Part shown: in pieces, positions 1 through 9,740 of the stretch
Position numbering within the stretch: the stretch's first letter is position 1
Layout of the letters: every line of letters begins with the position of its first letter
The notes under the pieces: model-generated
The model's database searches: none
The model's input: the letters and a program-made list of their open reading frames with translations, nothing else
What the model was told of the DNA's origin: nothing
From: Bdellovibrionales bacterium RIFOXYA1_FULL_36_14
GTDB lineage: Bacteria > Bdellovibrionota > Bacteriovoracia > Bacteriovoracales > Bacteriovoracaceae
Length of the DNA stretch: 64,000 nucleotides
Assembly: GCA_001769975.1 (NCBI GenBank)
Contig: MEPW01000018.1
Span: 93,231 to 157,230, forward strand
Reading direction: 5' to 3'
Made by a program: the position numbers and the translations under genes

Positions 1-422
1 TGAGAGTTATAAACCGGGTCGGTATCGATGGAATCGACTATCCAATCGGTAAATTTAAAAGGAATAACTTCGCCAAATGATCTTTTACTAATATTTGAAT
101 AATAATTTACTACACCGTTTTTTAACGTGGTATTAAACTGACAGCCTTTGATAAATTGGACTGCTACATAGTCGGTTAGATCCTGGATGGTTTCGGTCTC
201 ATAAAGAAAATACATCTTGGTTCCAAAAGAGCTGGTTTTTCCATCAAATTTTACTTCATAATCGTTAACAAAATGTTTTATTTTTTTAAGATTACAGGTT
301 TGGTTTTGTTCGCAGTTTTGATTAACAAAGACGGTTTCTTTTATAGGGCCACTGATGACACCTGCTTGAGAGAGGTTGATTATCAGAACAAAAACTACAG
401 AGATAGTGAATCGATTTAACAT
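1..422 (-). CDS. Exported protein, partial (3' end outside window)
   Basis: The reading frame is open from an ATG at 422 down to the window edge, giving 140 visible codons. The first ~20 residues form a typical Sec signal peptide: a basic start (MLNRF), a hydrophobic core, and a cut expected after NLSQA. An AAAGGGG ribosome-binding site lies just upstream. The mature part contains a Cys pair (NQNCEQNQTC) and a further Cys, suggesting a disulfide-bonded periplasmic or secreted protein. I do not recognise the family, and the C-terminus is missing. Confidence 0.75.
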   Translation of the reverse strand, partial: MLNRFTISVVFVLIINLSQAGVISGPIKETVFVNQNCEQNQTCNLKKIKHFVNDYEVKFDGKTSSFGTKMYFLYETETIQDLTDYVAVQFIKGCQFNTTLKNGVVNYYSNISKRSFGEVIPFKFTDWIVDSIDTDPVYNS

Positions 423-635
423 TTGGGTGCCCCTTTGTGTAACTTTCACCATGGATATAATTGTTTGGTGCGAAATAAAAGAATTGGTGGTTTTTTTCGT
501 AGAAGATATAGGGGGTGGTAAGAAAATGTAAGAAACGATAACGCGACGAGTTGTTGGTTGGGGAATAATAAAATATTGTGGGGGAACTAAGTATCGCATA
601 CAATGTTGGCCAAGGGATTTTAAAATTTAATTAAG

Positions 636-1841
636 ATGGATAAGAAAAAAAACTATTTATTTTCGGCCATTGTGGGCCAAGAAAGGCTTAAGACGGCTTA
701 TCTTGCCAATATTATTAATCCAGAGATTGGTGGTTTGTTAATATCTGGGCCTAAGGGAACTGGTAAAAGCACGTTGGTGCATTCCATTGGTCCGCTTCTT
801 CCGGAATATGAAGTCAATGTCGATTGCCCATTTAATTGTAGCTTACAAAATGTGGATTCTTTGTGCAGTGAATGTCGAGACAAAAAAAATCTTAAAACCA
901 TCAAAAGAAAAATGAGAGTGGTGAATCTGCCTCTTAGTGCCAGTGAAGACCGTCTGATTGGTACAGTGGACATTGAAAAGCTTTTAACTACTGGAAAAAA
1001 ACATATTCAGCCAGGCATTTTAGGTGAGGCAAACAATAATATTTTATATATTGATGAAGTGAATCTTCTACCCGATCACATTGTGGATGATATCTTGGAT
1101 GTGGCGGCATCTAAAGTGAATACCATTGAAAGAGAGGGGCTTTCTATAACTCATGCCTCAAAGTTCGTACTGGTGGGTACTATGAACCCCGAGGAAGGGG
1201 ATTTAAGACCGCAAATTTTGGATCGCTTTCCTCTCTGTGTAAAAGCTGAATCAATTTTTGATCCAGCTCTTCGCGTAGAAATAGTTAAACGAAATATCTT
1301 GCTTGAAAATAATTACGATGCATTTAAAAATAAATTTCAAAGTAGTGAAGAAGCCTTGAAGAAGATTTTAGAATTCGCTCGGATTAATTTAAAGAAAACA
1401 TCTATTTCAGAAAGTTTTCTTTATGCCATAGCTTCGGCGTGTGCAGAACTAAAGGTGGATGGCCAGCGCCCTGATATTATTATCACCAAAACTGCCATTA
1501 CTCTTGCTTGTATGAATCAATCTCTTCAAGTCAGTGAAAAGGATATTTTGCTGGCCGCCCAAATGGCACTTAATCACCGAACTAGAGATGGCGGACTTTT
1601 GGAGCCACCAACTCTGGATGCGATCAACGAAGTTTTTGGTAAACATCTGAAGTTAGAAATAAAAAAAATCAAAGATTTGAGCGACTTAAAAATGGATTCA
1701 ATCGACAAGAGCTTGGATATATCTATGGGAAACTATCTAGGAGATTCTTTAAAGCCTGGAAGTGAAATAGGTGAAGAAATCAGTGCCTTAGAAAGGGCAT
1801 CGTCACTTGATCCACTTCTCGAAGCTGAAAAAAAAAAGTAA
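636..1841 (+). CDS. ChlI/BchI-type AAA+ ATPase (Mg/Co-chelatase small-subunit family)
   Basis: 401-residue AAA+ ATPase of the chelatase I-subunit family. Walker A is GPKGTGKS (about 38-45) and Walker B is ILYIDEVNLL with D140/E141. The sensor/arginine-finger stretch GTMNPEEGDLRPQILDRF is at 181-198. The Cys-containing insert CPFNC...CSEC (64-80) and LPLSASEDRLIGT are characteristic of ChlI/BchI rather than MoxR. In this family the hexamer uses ATP to drive metal insertion with a VWA partner, and that partner is the next gene. The frame ends in AAA AAA AAG TAA, a dnaX-like slippery site. A -1 slip would join it to the VWA gene as a 759-residue ChlI-ChlD-like protein. No large chelatase subunit (ChlH/CobN) lies in the window, so the metal and substrate are unknown. 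Confidence 0.85.
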   Translation: MDKKKNYLFSAIVGQERLKTAYLANIINPEIGGLLISGPKGTGKSTLVHSIGPLLPEYEVNVDCPFNCSLQNVDSLCSECRDKKNLKTIKRKMRVVNLPLSASEDRLIGTVDIEKLLTTGKKHIQPGILGEANNNILYIDEVNLLPDHIVDDILDVAASKVNTIEREGLSITHASKFVLVGTMNPEEGDLRPQILDRFPLCVKAESIFDPALRVEIVKRNILLENNYDAFKNKFQSSEEALKKILEFARINLKKTSISESFLYAIASACAELKVDGQRPDIIITKTAITLACMNQSLQVSEKDILLAAQMALNHRTRDGGLLEPPTLDAINEVFGKHLKLEIKKIKDLSDLKMDSIDKSLDISMGNYLGDSLKPGSEIGEEISALERASSLDPLLEAEKKK

Positions 1842-1862
1842 ATGAAGCAAATGCAACTTCAG
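1828..1862 (+). promoter_or_regulatory. Candidate -1 programmed frameshift site (A10 tract plus hairpin)
   Basis: Ten A residues at 1828-1837 followed by G1838 give the heptamer A AAA AAG in the ChlI frame, directly before the TAA stop. A 5-bp stem (TGAAG 1843-1847 with CTTCA 1857-1861) starts four bases after the heptamer. A slip of -1 reads GTA AAT GAA and stays open through the whole VWA gene. This matches the E. coli dnaX-type signal in heptamer and hairpin position, although no strong internal Shine-Dalgarno stimulator is seen. Transcript slippage on the A run (A10 to A11) would give the same product. A sequencing or assembly error in the homopolymer is the alternative. Confidence 0.6.
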
Positions 1863-1879
1863 CTGGCCAGTCCAATTTA

Positions 1880-2914
1880 TTGGCATCTAGTAAAAATAAG
1901 TTTAATGAAAGAATCCGGCCAGCTTTGAAGATTCCTTATGCAAAAGATACACAGATTCATAATCTCTACGACTTCTTACAAATGTCTAAAGAAAAAACCA
2001 AGTCAGCTTTTGGGCATTTATTAAAAAGCATGAGGCGCAAATCACTTACCAACAAAGTTAAGACTAAAAGAAATAAAATTTCTTGCACCAGTGTTGGCCG
2101 TCCCATAAGAGTTATTAAACATGTTTCAGGGAAAACTAAAATTTCTAGCTATGGAACCATTAAAAATGCTATCAGCCTCGGCAAGTATGATCAGGATCAA
2201 AGATTGCTTAAAATTTCCAAGCATGATTTTATGGGAGAACTTAGAAGTGAAAAAGAAAGCATGACCCTGATTTTAGCAATTGATGTGAGTAATTCTACGC
2301 TTTCATCAATCATGCTTTTTTGTGACATACTTGATTCCCTCACTAAATATTTTAAAAAAAATAATGATCGCATAGGACTCATTGCCATTAAGGATAATAA
2401 GGCGCAAATTTTAAATTATCCCAGTCATAATTTCCGAGTGGTCTTAAGAAGTATGAGGTCTTTGAAAGTATCTGGAGAAACTCCGCTTTACGATGGACTC
2501 AAAACGGCTTTGGAAATGGCGAAAACGGAAAAGCGAATTAAACCTGGGTCAAAAAGTTTGGTGATTCTCTTGAGTGATTGTTTTCCTGAGCCTTTGACTC
2601 ATAAATTTCAAAATGTATTTGATGAACCCGCTTATCAGAATGTGGTAAGGCAGGCCTGCAAATTTAAAAAGGAGAAAATTCAATTACTGGTTATCAAGCC
2701 CAGATATAATCAAATTGAAAATCAAAAATTAAAGGAAACTCTTGGCGATAAATTGGCCAAGGAAATAGTTAGAAGAAGTGGTGGAACCTGTATTAATATT
2801 GAAGCCTATCTAGGTGATAGCGGAATTAATATCAATTTGATGGAAACGACTGATCGTTGTAACGATCGGGATTTTATTATTCATAGTATTAGTGAAACAC
2901 TGTTTAGGAATTAA
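1880..2914 (+). CDS. VWA-domain protein (ChlD/CobT-like), probably the C-terminal part of a frameshift fusion
   Basis: A von Willebrand A domain with the MIDAS motif DVSNS (about 135-139), the later Thr of SGETPLYDG, and the LVILLSDC strand fills the C-terminal two thirds. The N-terminal ~120 residues are basic and low in complexity, like the linker that joins ATPase and VWA parts in chelatase D subunits. The first possible initiator here is TTG 1880, with no Shine-Dalgarno before it. The frame is open back to the A10 tract at 1828-1837 with no ATG or GTG. This argues that it is made as an extension of the upstream ChlI-like ATPase by -1 frameshifting. Its known role in the family is to form the ATP-driven chelatase motor with the I subunit. 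Confidence 0.75.
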   Translation: MASSKNKFNERIRPALKIPYAKDTQIHNLYDFLQMSKEKTKSAFGHLLKSMRRKSLTNKVKTKRNKISCTSVGRPIRVIKHVSGKTKISSYGTIKNAISLGKYDQDQRLLKISKHDFMGELRSEKESMTLILAIDVSNSTLSSIMLFCDILDSLTKYFKKNNDRIGLIAIKDNKAQILNYPSHNFRVVLRSMRSLKVSGETPLYDGLKTALEMAKTEKRIKPGSKSLVILLSDCFPEPLTHKFQNVFDEPAYQNVVRQACKFKKEKIQLLVIKPRYNQIENQKLKETLGDKLAKEIVRRSGGTCINIEAYLGDSGININLMETTDRCNDRDFIIHSISETLFRN

Positions 2915-2975
2915 ACAAGAACCTGCATGAAATATAAAATTCTAAGTTAGAAAACCAATTTAAACTGTCTTGATT

Positions 2976-5051
2976 TTACACAAAATACCTTTCACACCAA
3001 GTATCCAGCTTTTCATCTAAAATTTCATTGATAGCTTCCAGCTCCCTACGGAGGAAATATCCCTTATCGACATTTCTCAGAGAAAGATTTTTGCGTTCTT
3101 CCAAAGTTTCAATTTTAATATCGGGTAGGCGGTTTTCTTTTTCTGCTGCAATCAGTTCGTCAAGACCTGGATGAAAAGTGACGTAAGTATAATCAGGGGT
3201 ATTGATTAAAACGGTTCCTCTGTCTCCGTAAGCACTGGCGGCACCACCATCTACAATAAAGGCCCGTAAATTATCAGACAAGATGCCGTCATTGGCGCTT
3301 TTAACCGGAGTGTGTCCCATACAAATTTTATCAGCATGAAATTCCAACAGCAGTTTGTTTAGGAAAATATCGTTTCTAATAAATTTGTAATAGTAGTTTT
3401 TTTCTTCGTGATGAGTGGTTACCGGGTCGTTTTCGGCAATTAACTTATTAAAAATTGCGCGTTCGAGGGTGGCCATTTTGGATTTGCAGAAAAAAGGAGA
3501 TTCACTGCCACACCAAAGATACCAAAACTGCATTTTTTCCCGATGAGTTAGGGGGGTACCGTCTCGATGAGCTTCACCGATTCTTTTTAAATCTCTTTGA
3601 ATAAAATCTAGAAGTTCTTTGCCTTTGAGGCCCTTTACTTCTTCTAAATCCATATTTTCAGTGGCGGGTAAGGCGGCGTGATAGTAAACCGTATTATCCA
3701 TGACTCGGTAAGTTTCACCTTTATCAAACATCCACTTAATGTCATCTTGCAATTTAGGTAAGGTAGTAAATTGTCTGACAATATCGTCCGCAACTTCTTT
3801 TTCCTCAGCGGTTAATGCCGAAGGATTGTCTTTTGATACTGAAGGAAAGAAGCAATCAATATAAAGCGGATTGTTTTTCATAAACTCAGTCCATTGATTG
3901 GTTTCTTCTGAAACGTTCGTGGCGAGGTAATCCAGCAAATTTGAGTAGTGGCTTAGATATGGTTTGTAGTCAATATGTCCTTTGAGGGTAAGCGCTTCTT
4001 CTAGACAACTAACCGTTAGTTTGGACTCGAGTACTAGAAGAGTTTTGGTCATTTTGATTTGGACGTCTTCGGGCCAAAGCTCATCGTTACGTTCTTTGAT
4101 ATATTTGCCAGTTGGTTTACTCTTGTATTGGTTAAGAGCAAGATTTTTTAGTTTGTCTAGGTTGAAACCGTATCTAAACAGAAAATCTACGTTGTTATAA
4201 CGCATGGAAATTCGCAGAGCGGTCATACAACAAATGGGATTGCCTACGGAAGCTCCCAACCATAGAATATCGTGATTTCCCCAAATGTAATGCAAGGGAC
4301 TGGCATTGGTGGCAGGCCCGAAATAAGCTTTGTAAAGTTTAATTAATTTATCTGAGCCATTGCCTCTATCAAAGGTGTCACCCAGGTTAATGTGTTTATC
4401 AAAAACGTTAAGAGAAATAAGTTTGATGATAAACGAAGTGGTGACACAAAATACGCTAAAATTTTCGGTTATGCCATCAACTAGAGAAATATAGCTACGG
4501 CGATCTTCTTTAAAATAGAGTTTTAAAATATTTTCCAGATAGGTCCTGGGAAGAACCTTGATGATTCGATGTTCATCACCGCGGGTAATGAGTCTTAAAA
4601 TTTTAAGAATGTCTTCCAGAATGCGGCGTCTGGATAACCCCATATTTTCCAATTCGCAAATGGCCTCAGTGTAGATTTTGGGGACTGATTCATCAAAATA
4701 ATCAGTCACATCCCAATCGGTGCTATTGGGATCTTCCACATGTTTTTGAATGGAGTTGATGCGGTTGCGGTTGACCAGTAGAAATAATTTCTCATATTTT
4801 TGATAGATTTCTTTGGAATAAGAGGCTCCCAGAATTTCGGAAATAGCGATAGAGTAGTAACCCAGCCCGTTTTTTAGCCAGTATACATATTTTTCAAAGG
4901 AGCCGTGCAGGTCGCTATAGACACAGTAGGTGCGTTGGGGCTTTTCCAGTTGTTTGTGAATGAGAAGTTTCCGATTAATAAGAAAAGGCACAGAATCGTT
5001 TTTGTATTTATTTAAACAAAAGTCTTTATGGGAAAGAATAGTGGCGGTCAT
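2976..5051 (-). CDS. fbp: Fructose-1,6-bisphosphatase class III
   Basis: 691 residues, close to the ~640-670 usual for class III FBPase (Bacillus Fbp type). This Mn-dependent calcineurin-like phosphatase makes fructose 6-phosphate in gluconeogenesis. Metal-binding motifs run in order: YSDLHGSFEKY near the N-terminus, GDTFDRGNGSD, YIWGNHD, then CMGHTPVK and the VDGGAASAYGDRGTVLIN block near the C-terminus. ATG 5051 was chosen over ATG 5090 because AAAAGGAG lies 7 bases before it. The gene stands alone, divergent from nifJ, which makes pyruvate/acetyl-CoA interconversion and sugar synthesis neighbours on the map. The class is best known from Firmicutes and Bacteroidetes. Confidence 0.92.
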   Translation of the reverse strand: MTATILSHKDFCLNKYKNDSVPFLINRKLLIHKQLEKPQRTYCVYSDLHGSFEKYVYWLKNGLGYYSIAISEILGASYSKEIYQKYEKLFLLVNRNRINSIQKHVEDPNSTDWDVTDYFDESVPKIYTEAICELENMGLSRRRILEDILKILRLITRGDEHRIIKVLPRTYLENILKLYFKEDRRSYISLVDGITENFSVFCVTTSFIIKLISLNVFDKHINLGDTFDRGNGSDKLIKLYKAYFGPATNASPLHYIWGNHDILWLGASVGNPICCMTALRISMRYNNVDFLFRYGFNLDKLKNLALNQYKSKPTGKYIKERNDELWPEDVQIKMTKTLLVLESKLTVSCLEEALTLKGHIDYKPYLSHYSNLLDYLATNVSEETNQWTEFMKNNPLYIDCFFPSVSKDNPSALTAEEKEVADDIVRQFTTLPKLQDDIKWMFDKGETYRVMDNTVYYHAALPATENMDLEEVKGLKGKELLDFIQRDLKRIGEAHRDGTPLTHREKMQFWYLWCGSESPFFCKSKMATLERAIFNKLIAENDPVTTHHEEKNYYYKFIRNDIFLNKLLLEFHADKICMGHTPVKSANDGILSDNLRAFIVDGGAASAYGDRGTVLINTPDYTYVTFHPGLDELIAAEKENRLPDIKIETLEERKNLSLRNVDKGYFLRRELEAINEILDEKLDTWCERYFV

Positions 5052-5259
5052 ACAAAAGCTCCTTTTCCGAATAAGTGGGAAAATATACATTGGTCAAGAT
5101 TTTAAGTAAACGCTGCTGCGCAAAAAAAAGGAGTATGTTTTAATTGTGTCAAAAAAAACGATAACAATTGAAAAGCAGTTTCTGGTGGTGTAAAAATAGT
5201 TCGAATTTCCAAAGAAAAATTCAAATTATTTATGATATCTCAAATTAAGGAGTCAAAAA

Positions 5260-8200
5260 ATGACCATGAAAAAACAGACTATGGATGGAAATATGGCAGC
5301 GGCCCATGTTTCTTACGCTTTTACGGAAACCGCTGGAATTTACCCTATAACACCTTCCTCTGATATGCCCCAATATGTGGATCAATGGGCAGCTGATGGA
5401 AAGAAAAACATATTTGGAGAAACCGTAAAAGTAGTTGAAATGCAATCTGAAGCTGGGGCTGCCGGGACAGTTCACGGTTCACTGCAAGCTGGTGCTCTAA
5501 CCACTACCTATACTGCTTCTCAAGGATTGCTCTTAATGATCCCGAATATGTATAAAATTGCGGGCGAACAACTTCCCTGTGTTTTGCATGTATCAGCCAG
5601 ACAGATAGCCACTCACGCTCTTTCCATTTTTGGTGAGCATACTGATGTTTATTCGGCAAGACAAACCGGTTTTGCCATGCTTGCTTCAGGATCAGTTCAG
5701 CAGGTTATGGATTTAGGAGCTGTTGCTCACTTAACGGCAATTAAAGCTAGAATGCCTTTTGTTCATTTTTTTGATGGTTTTAGAACCAGTCATGAAATTC
5801 AAAAAATTGATTCCTGGGATTATGAGGAACTTAAAAAATTAGTGGATTATAAGGCCTTACAAGAATTCAGAGACAATTCACTTAACAGTGAACGTCCAGT
5901 AACCAGAGGTACTGCCCAAAATCCAGATGTATATTTTCAAGCACGAGAAACCATTAATAAAAAGTATGATGCTCTTCCAGACCTCGTTAATGACTATATG
6001 AAAGAAATTTCTAAATTAACAGGTAGAGAGTATAAACCTTTTACTTACTATGGTGCTCCCGATGCTCAGAGAGTTGTTGTGGCCATGGGTTCAGTGACTG
6101 ACACCATTAAAGAAACCGTTGATTATTTAAATAAAAATGGTGAAAAAGTTGGATGTGTGGCAGTTCATTTGTTTAGACCGTTCTCTCCCAAATATTTGAC
6201 GGCAGTTATTCCATCAACAGCAACTAAAATTGCGGTTTTAGATAGAACCAAAGAACCAGGTGCCAATGGTGAGCCACTATACATTGATGTTAGAAATGCT
6301 CTCTATGATGCTAAAACGCGTCCGCTCATTGTAGGGGGAAGGTATGGTCTTTCTTCTAAAGATACCACTCCAAACCAAATCATTTCAGTTTATGAAAATT
6401 TAAAGCAATCAGAACCTAAAAATAATTTTACAATCGGGATTGTTGATGATGTAACTTTTACTTCGCTTAAACTAGGCCCTGACGTCAATACCGTTCCTGA
6501 AGGGACGGTGGAATGTAAATTTTTTGGATTAGGAGCTGATGGAACGGTTGGTGCGAATAAAAATTCCATTAAAATAATCGGTGACGAAACTCCGATGTAT
6601 GCCCAAGGTTATTTCGCCTACGATTCTAAAAAATCTGGTGGGGTTACCATTTCTCATTTACGTTTTGGTAAAAAACCCATTACTTCAATTTATTTTGTAA
6701 ATAACCCAAGCTTTGTTTCTTGTTCAGTTCCATCCTATCTGGATAAATATGATTTGCTTCGAGGAATTAAAAAAGGGGGAACCTTCCTTTTAAATTCTAT
6801 TTGGGATGCCAAAGAAGTCATTAATCACTTACCGAATCGCATGAAAAAACAGATGGCCGATAATCAAGTAAAATTTTATATTATCAATGCCACTCAGATT
6901 GCTAGTGATTTAGGGCTGGGAACTAGAACTAATACCATCATGCAATCAGCCTTTTTTAAACTTTCCAATGTGATTGATTACTCTGATGCTGTAAAATTTA
7001 TGAAAAAGGCCAATCAAAAAACCTACGGCAAAAAAGGCGAAAATATTGTTAAAATGAATAACGATGCCGTTGATCAAGGTGATAAGGGATTAGTGTCGGT
7101 TAAAGTTGATTCTGCGTGGGCCAATTTAGATTGTAGTAACGACGATTACAAAGTGTATGGACTGGAAGCTTGCGAAGATGCCAAACTTGTAAATTTTGTT
7201 AAAAATATAGCTGCGCCTATAAATTTTCTAGATGGAGATAATTTACCAGTGAGTGCCTTTATGCAAGATTCGGATGGGACATTTCCATCGGGTTCAACCC
7301 AGTTTGAAAAAAGAGGCATCGCGGTTAATATCCCAGAGTGGCAGTCAGAGAATTGCATTCAATGTAATCAGTGTGCTTATGTCTGTCCCCATGCTGTTAT
7401 CAGACCATTTTTACTTGATGAAAAAGAAATGAAAAATTCTCCGTCAGGTATGGTGACGAAGCAGGCCCAAGGCAAGGGACTGGAAAAGTATCAATATAAA
7501 ATTCAGATATCACCGCTTGATTGTACCGGATGTGGCGTGTGTGTTGAAACCTGTCCTGCTAAAACTAAGGCGTTGGTACTTAAGCCGCTTGAAAGACAAC
7601 TTAAAGAAACGAAAAATTGGGATTATATTACTAAAAATGTCAGTTATAAGACGGAACATTTTAAAACTAGTACCGTTAAAGGTAGCCAGTTTGCCCAGCC
7701 ACTTTTTGAATTTTCTGGTGCTTGCGCCGGTTGTGGTGAAACCGCTTATATAAAACTGATCACCCAGCTTTATGGAGATCGTATGATGGTGGCAAACGCC
7801 ACTGGTTGTTCATCCATTTATGGAGGATCATGCCCATCTACTCCTTACTGCAAAAATGACGAAGGCAAGGGACCCGCTTGGGCAAATTCACTTTTTGAAG
7901 ATAATGCGGAATACGGCTTTGGATTTGTAGTAGGTCAGGGAAAACTTCGTGATCGAGTTGAACGAATCATGAGAGAAAACCTAGAAAATGTTCCTGCTGA
8001 CTGTCAGACGCTATTTAAAGAGTGGCTTGATAATAAAGATAATGGCGTCAAAACCAAAGAGATCAAAAAGAAATTAGTACCGATGTTGGAAAAATGCGGA
8101 AATGAAGCATGCCAAGAACTGTTAAAACTTAAAGACCACATAGTTAAAAAATCGATTTGGGTATTTGGTGGTGACGGTTGGGCCTATGACATTGGTTATG

Positions 8201-8814
8201 GTGGACTTGATCACGTGTTGGCCCAAAATGAAGATATTAATGTGCTAGTGGTAGATACCGAAGTTTATTCCAATACCGGTGGCCAAGCTTCCAAGGCTTC
8301 GCCCACTGGCTCGGTTGCTAAATTTGCCGCGAGCGGAAAGAAAACCAGAAAAAAAGATTTGGGTAGAATGGCGATGAGCTATGGTTATGTCTACGTTGCC
8401 CAGGTTGCGATCGGTGCAAATCAAAACCAGTACATTAAGGCCTTAGAGGAAGCAGAAAATTATAAGGGCCCATCGCTCATTATTGCTTATTCAACTTGTA
8501 TTAATCAAGGAATGAAAAAAGGCATGAGCTATGGATTAAAAGAGCAGAAAGAAGCCGTAGAAGCCGGATACTGGTCACTTTACAGATACAATCCAATGCT
8601 GGAATATGAAGGTAAGAATCCTTTCGTTCTTGACTCCAAAGAACCTGATTGGAATAAGTTTAACGATTTTATTATGGGTGAAGTTCGTTACGCATCACTG
8701 GTAAAAAGCTATCCTCAAGAAGCAGAGAAACTTTTTAAGGATGCACTCGTTGATGCCAAATGGAGACATAACACTTATAAGAGAATCGCCGAAATGCCTT
8801 TTGGTGATAAATAA
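5260..8814 (+). CDS. nifJ: Pyruvate:ferredoxin (flavodoxin) oxidoreductase, single-chain
   Basis: 1184 residues, the full length for the homodimeric enzyme that converts pyruvate and CoA to acetyl-CoA and CO2 with reduction of ferredoxin or flavodoxin. The N-terminal domain starts with the substrate/CoA-domain block AGIYPITPSSDMP. Two 4Fe-4S motifs, CIQCNQCAYVCP (about 698) and CTGCGVCVETCP (about 754), form the ferredoxin-like insert. The TPP site GDGWAYDIGYGGLDH is at about 971 and a further cluster ligand region is CAGCGE. AAGGAG lies 8 bases before ATG 5260. Expressed as a single gene and closed by a strong terminator. The cytoplasmic, oxygen-sensitive chemistry suggests at least microaerobic metabolism or flavodoxin supply. 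Confidence 0.95.
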   Translation: MTMKKQTMDGNMAAAHVSYAFTETAGIYPITPSSDMPQYVDQWAADGKKNIFGETVKVVEMQSEAGAAGTVHGSLQAGALTTTYTASQGLLLMIPNMYKIAGEQLPCVLHVSARQIATHALSIFGEHTDVYSARQTGFAMLASGSVQQVMDLGAVAHLTAIKARMPFVHFFDGFRTSHEIQKIDSWDYEELKKLVDYKALQEFRDNSLNSERPVTRGTAQNPDVYFQARETINKKYDALPDLVNDYMKEISKLTGREYKPFTYYGAPDAQRVVVAMGSVTDTIKETVDYLNKNGEKVGCVAVHLFRPFSPKYLTAVIPSTATKIAVLDRTKEPGANGEPLYIDVRNALYDAKTRPLIVGGRYGLSSKDTTPNQIISVYENLKQSEPKNNFTIGIVDDVTFTSLKLGPDVNTVPEGTVECKFFGLGADGTVGANKNSIKIIGDETPMYAQGYFAYDSKKSGGVTISHLRFGKKPITSIYFVNNPSFVSCSVPSYLDKYDLLRGIKKGGTFLLNSIWDAKEVINHLPNRMKKQMADNQVKFYIINATQIASDLGLGTRTNTIMQSAFFKLSNVIDYSDAVKFMKKANQKTYGKKGENIVKMNNDAVDQGDKGLVSVKVDSAWANLDCSNDDYKVYGLEACEDAKLVNFVKNIAAPINFLDGDNLPVSAFMQDSDGTFPSGSTQFEKRGIAVNIPEWQSENCIQCNQCAYVCPHAVIRPFLLDEKEMKNSPSGMVTKQAQGKGLEKYQYKIQISPLDCTGCGVCVETCPAKTKALVLKPLERQLKETKNWDYITKNVSYKTEHFKTSTVKGSQFAQPLFEFSGACAGCGETAYIKLITQLYGDRMMVANATGCSSIYGGSCPSTPYCKNDEGKGPAWANSLFEDNAEYGFGFVVGQGKLRDRVERIMRENLENVPADCQTLFKEWLDNKDNGVKTKEIKKKLVPMLEKCGNEACQELLKLKDHIVKKSIWVFGGDGWAYDIGYGGLDHVLAQNEDINVLVVDTEVYSNTGGQASKASPTGSVAKFAASGKKTRKKDLGRMAMSYGYVYVAQVAIGANQNQYIKALEEAENYKGPSLIIAYSTCINQGMKKGMSYGLKEQKEAVEAGYWSLYRYNPMLEYEGKNPFVLDSKEPDWNKFNDFIMGEVRYASLVKSYPQEAEKLFKDALVDAKWRHNTYKRIAEMPFGDK

Positions 8815-8842
8815 CCTCTTTTTGAAAAAATTGATATTTATC

Positions 8843-8873
8843 AGGCCCACAATCTTTGTGGGCCTTTTTTTTT
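8843..8873 (+). terminator. Rho-independent terminator after nifJ
   Basis: Perfect 9-bp stem GGCCCACAA (8844-8852) / TTGTGGGCC (8856-8864), extended by A8843-T8865, with a 3-base loop and a run of nine T residues. It begins about 30 bases after the nifJ stop and precedes the next gene on the same strand, so it isolates nifJ transcription. Confidence 0.93.
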
Positions 8874-8930
8874 ACTTTACTCATTAATTGTGTAAGACTT
8901 TAAGTATAATTAACTGTAAAGGAACGTTTG

Positions 8931-9740
8931 ATGAAAAAAAGGTCATGGTTCATTGGTGTTGGTGTTTTTTTGTATTTATGTTCTTTAATCGCTCTTGGCG
9001 GGTTTTCCGTACCTGCTGATCAAGATGTTCTTAGAATTTGGAACGAATCATTTGAATATGCTGAAAATCCCAGCGAATTTAATCTGCTAGTTTGGAACAT
9101 CAAAAAACTTGAAAAAAGAGGGGCCAAAGAAGATTTGGTAAATTTTTCAAAAAAATATGATTTAATGCTGATTCAAGAATTTGCTTCCGATGAGAAATTA
9201 AATTCGTATTGGGAGAGTTATAAGAATCATCGTATTGATTTTGCGATTAGTTTCTTGAGAAGAAAGGAATTTCAAACAGGTGTTGCTCATATTAGCAATT
9301 TTAGTATGGATGAGCTGGTATGGGTGCGATCTGTAGGGCTGGAACCTCTTGTTGATACCCCGAAAATGACCACTCTTTCCACCCATACAATTAATAACAA
9401 GCAATTAATGATTGTTAATATTCACTCCATTAATTTTGTAGATGATGATGTCTATGAAAATGAAATGAACCGCATCGAAAGTATTTTAAGCCGTCACCAA
9501 GGGCCTTTAATTTTTGCGGGTGATTTTAATTGTTGGAATAAGGATCGAAAAAAAATAGTTAATCGAGTGGCCAAAAATTTAAATTTGCAATTTACCCAAT
9601 TTCCTGAACGGGAAAAATCAATTTGGGGAATTATTGATCATGTCTTATACCGGGGTGTTCATATCGTAGATCCACACGTATTAGAGCAATATAATTCTTC
9701 AGATCATAAGCCACTGATCATGAAAGTAGTGGTGGATTAA
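8931..9740 (+). CDS. Endonuclease/exonuclease/phosphatase (EEP) family protein, exported or membrane-anchored
   Basis: 269 residues. An N-terminal hydrophobic segment (about 6-26) after MKKRSW is a signal peptide or anchor. The EEP hydrolase motifs follow in order: LLVWNIKK, LMLIQEF (metal-binding Glu), FAGDFNCWN (Asp/Asn), and the C-terminal IDHVLYRG and SSDHKPL (catalytic Asp-His). The superfamily includes DNase I-like nucleases, sphingomyelinases and inositol phosphatases, and the sequence alone does not tell which substrate is used. Export suggests action in the periplasm or on external nucleic acid or lipid. ATG 8931 is preferred to TTG 8928 because AAAGGA lies 7 bases before it. The 3' end overlaps the convergent DUF523 gene by 23 bases. 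Confidence 0.85.
   Translation: MKKRSWFIGVGVFLYLCSLIALGGFSVPADQDVLRIWNESFEYAENPSEFNLLVWNIKKLEKRGAKEDLVNFSKKYDLMLIQEFASDEKLNSYWESYKNHRIDFAISFLRRKEFQTGVAHISNFSMDELVWVRSVGLEPLVDTPKMTTLSTHTINNKQLMIVNIHSINFVDDDVYENEMNRIESILSRHQGPLIFAGDFNCWNKDRKKIVNRVAKNLNLQFTQFPEREKSIWGIIDHVLYRGVHIVDPHVLEQYNSSDHKPLIMKVVVD

Noticed and set aside
322..603. 93-codon minus-strand open frame
   Set aside because: It overlaps the exported-protein gene start (ATG 422, with signal peptide and ribosome site) in another frame and crosses its upstream region. Composition is low-complexity with no motif.
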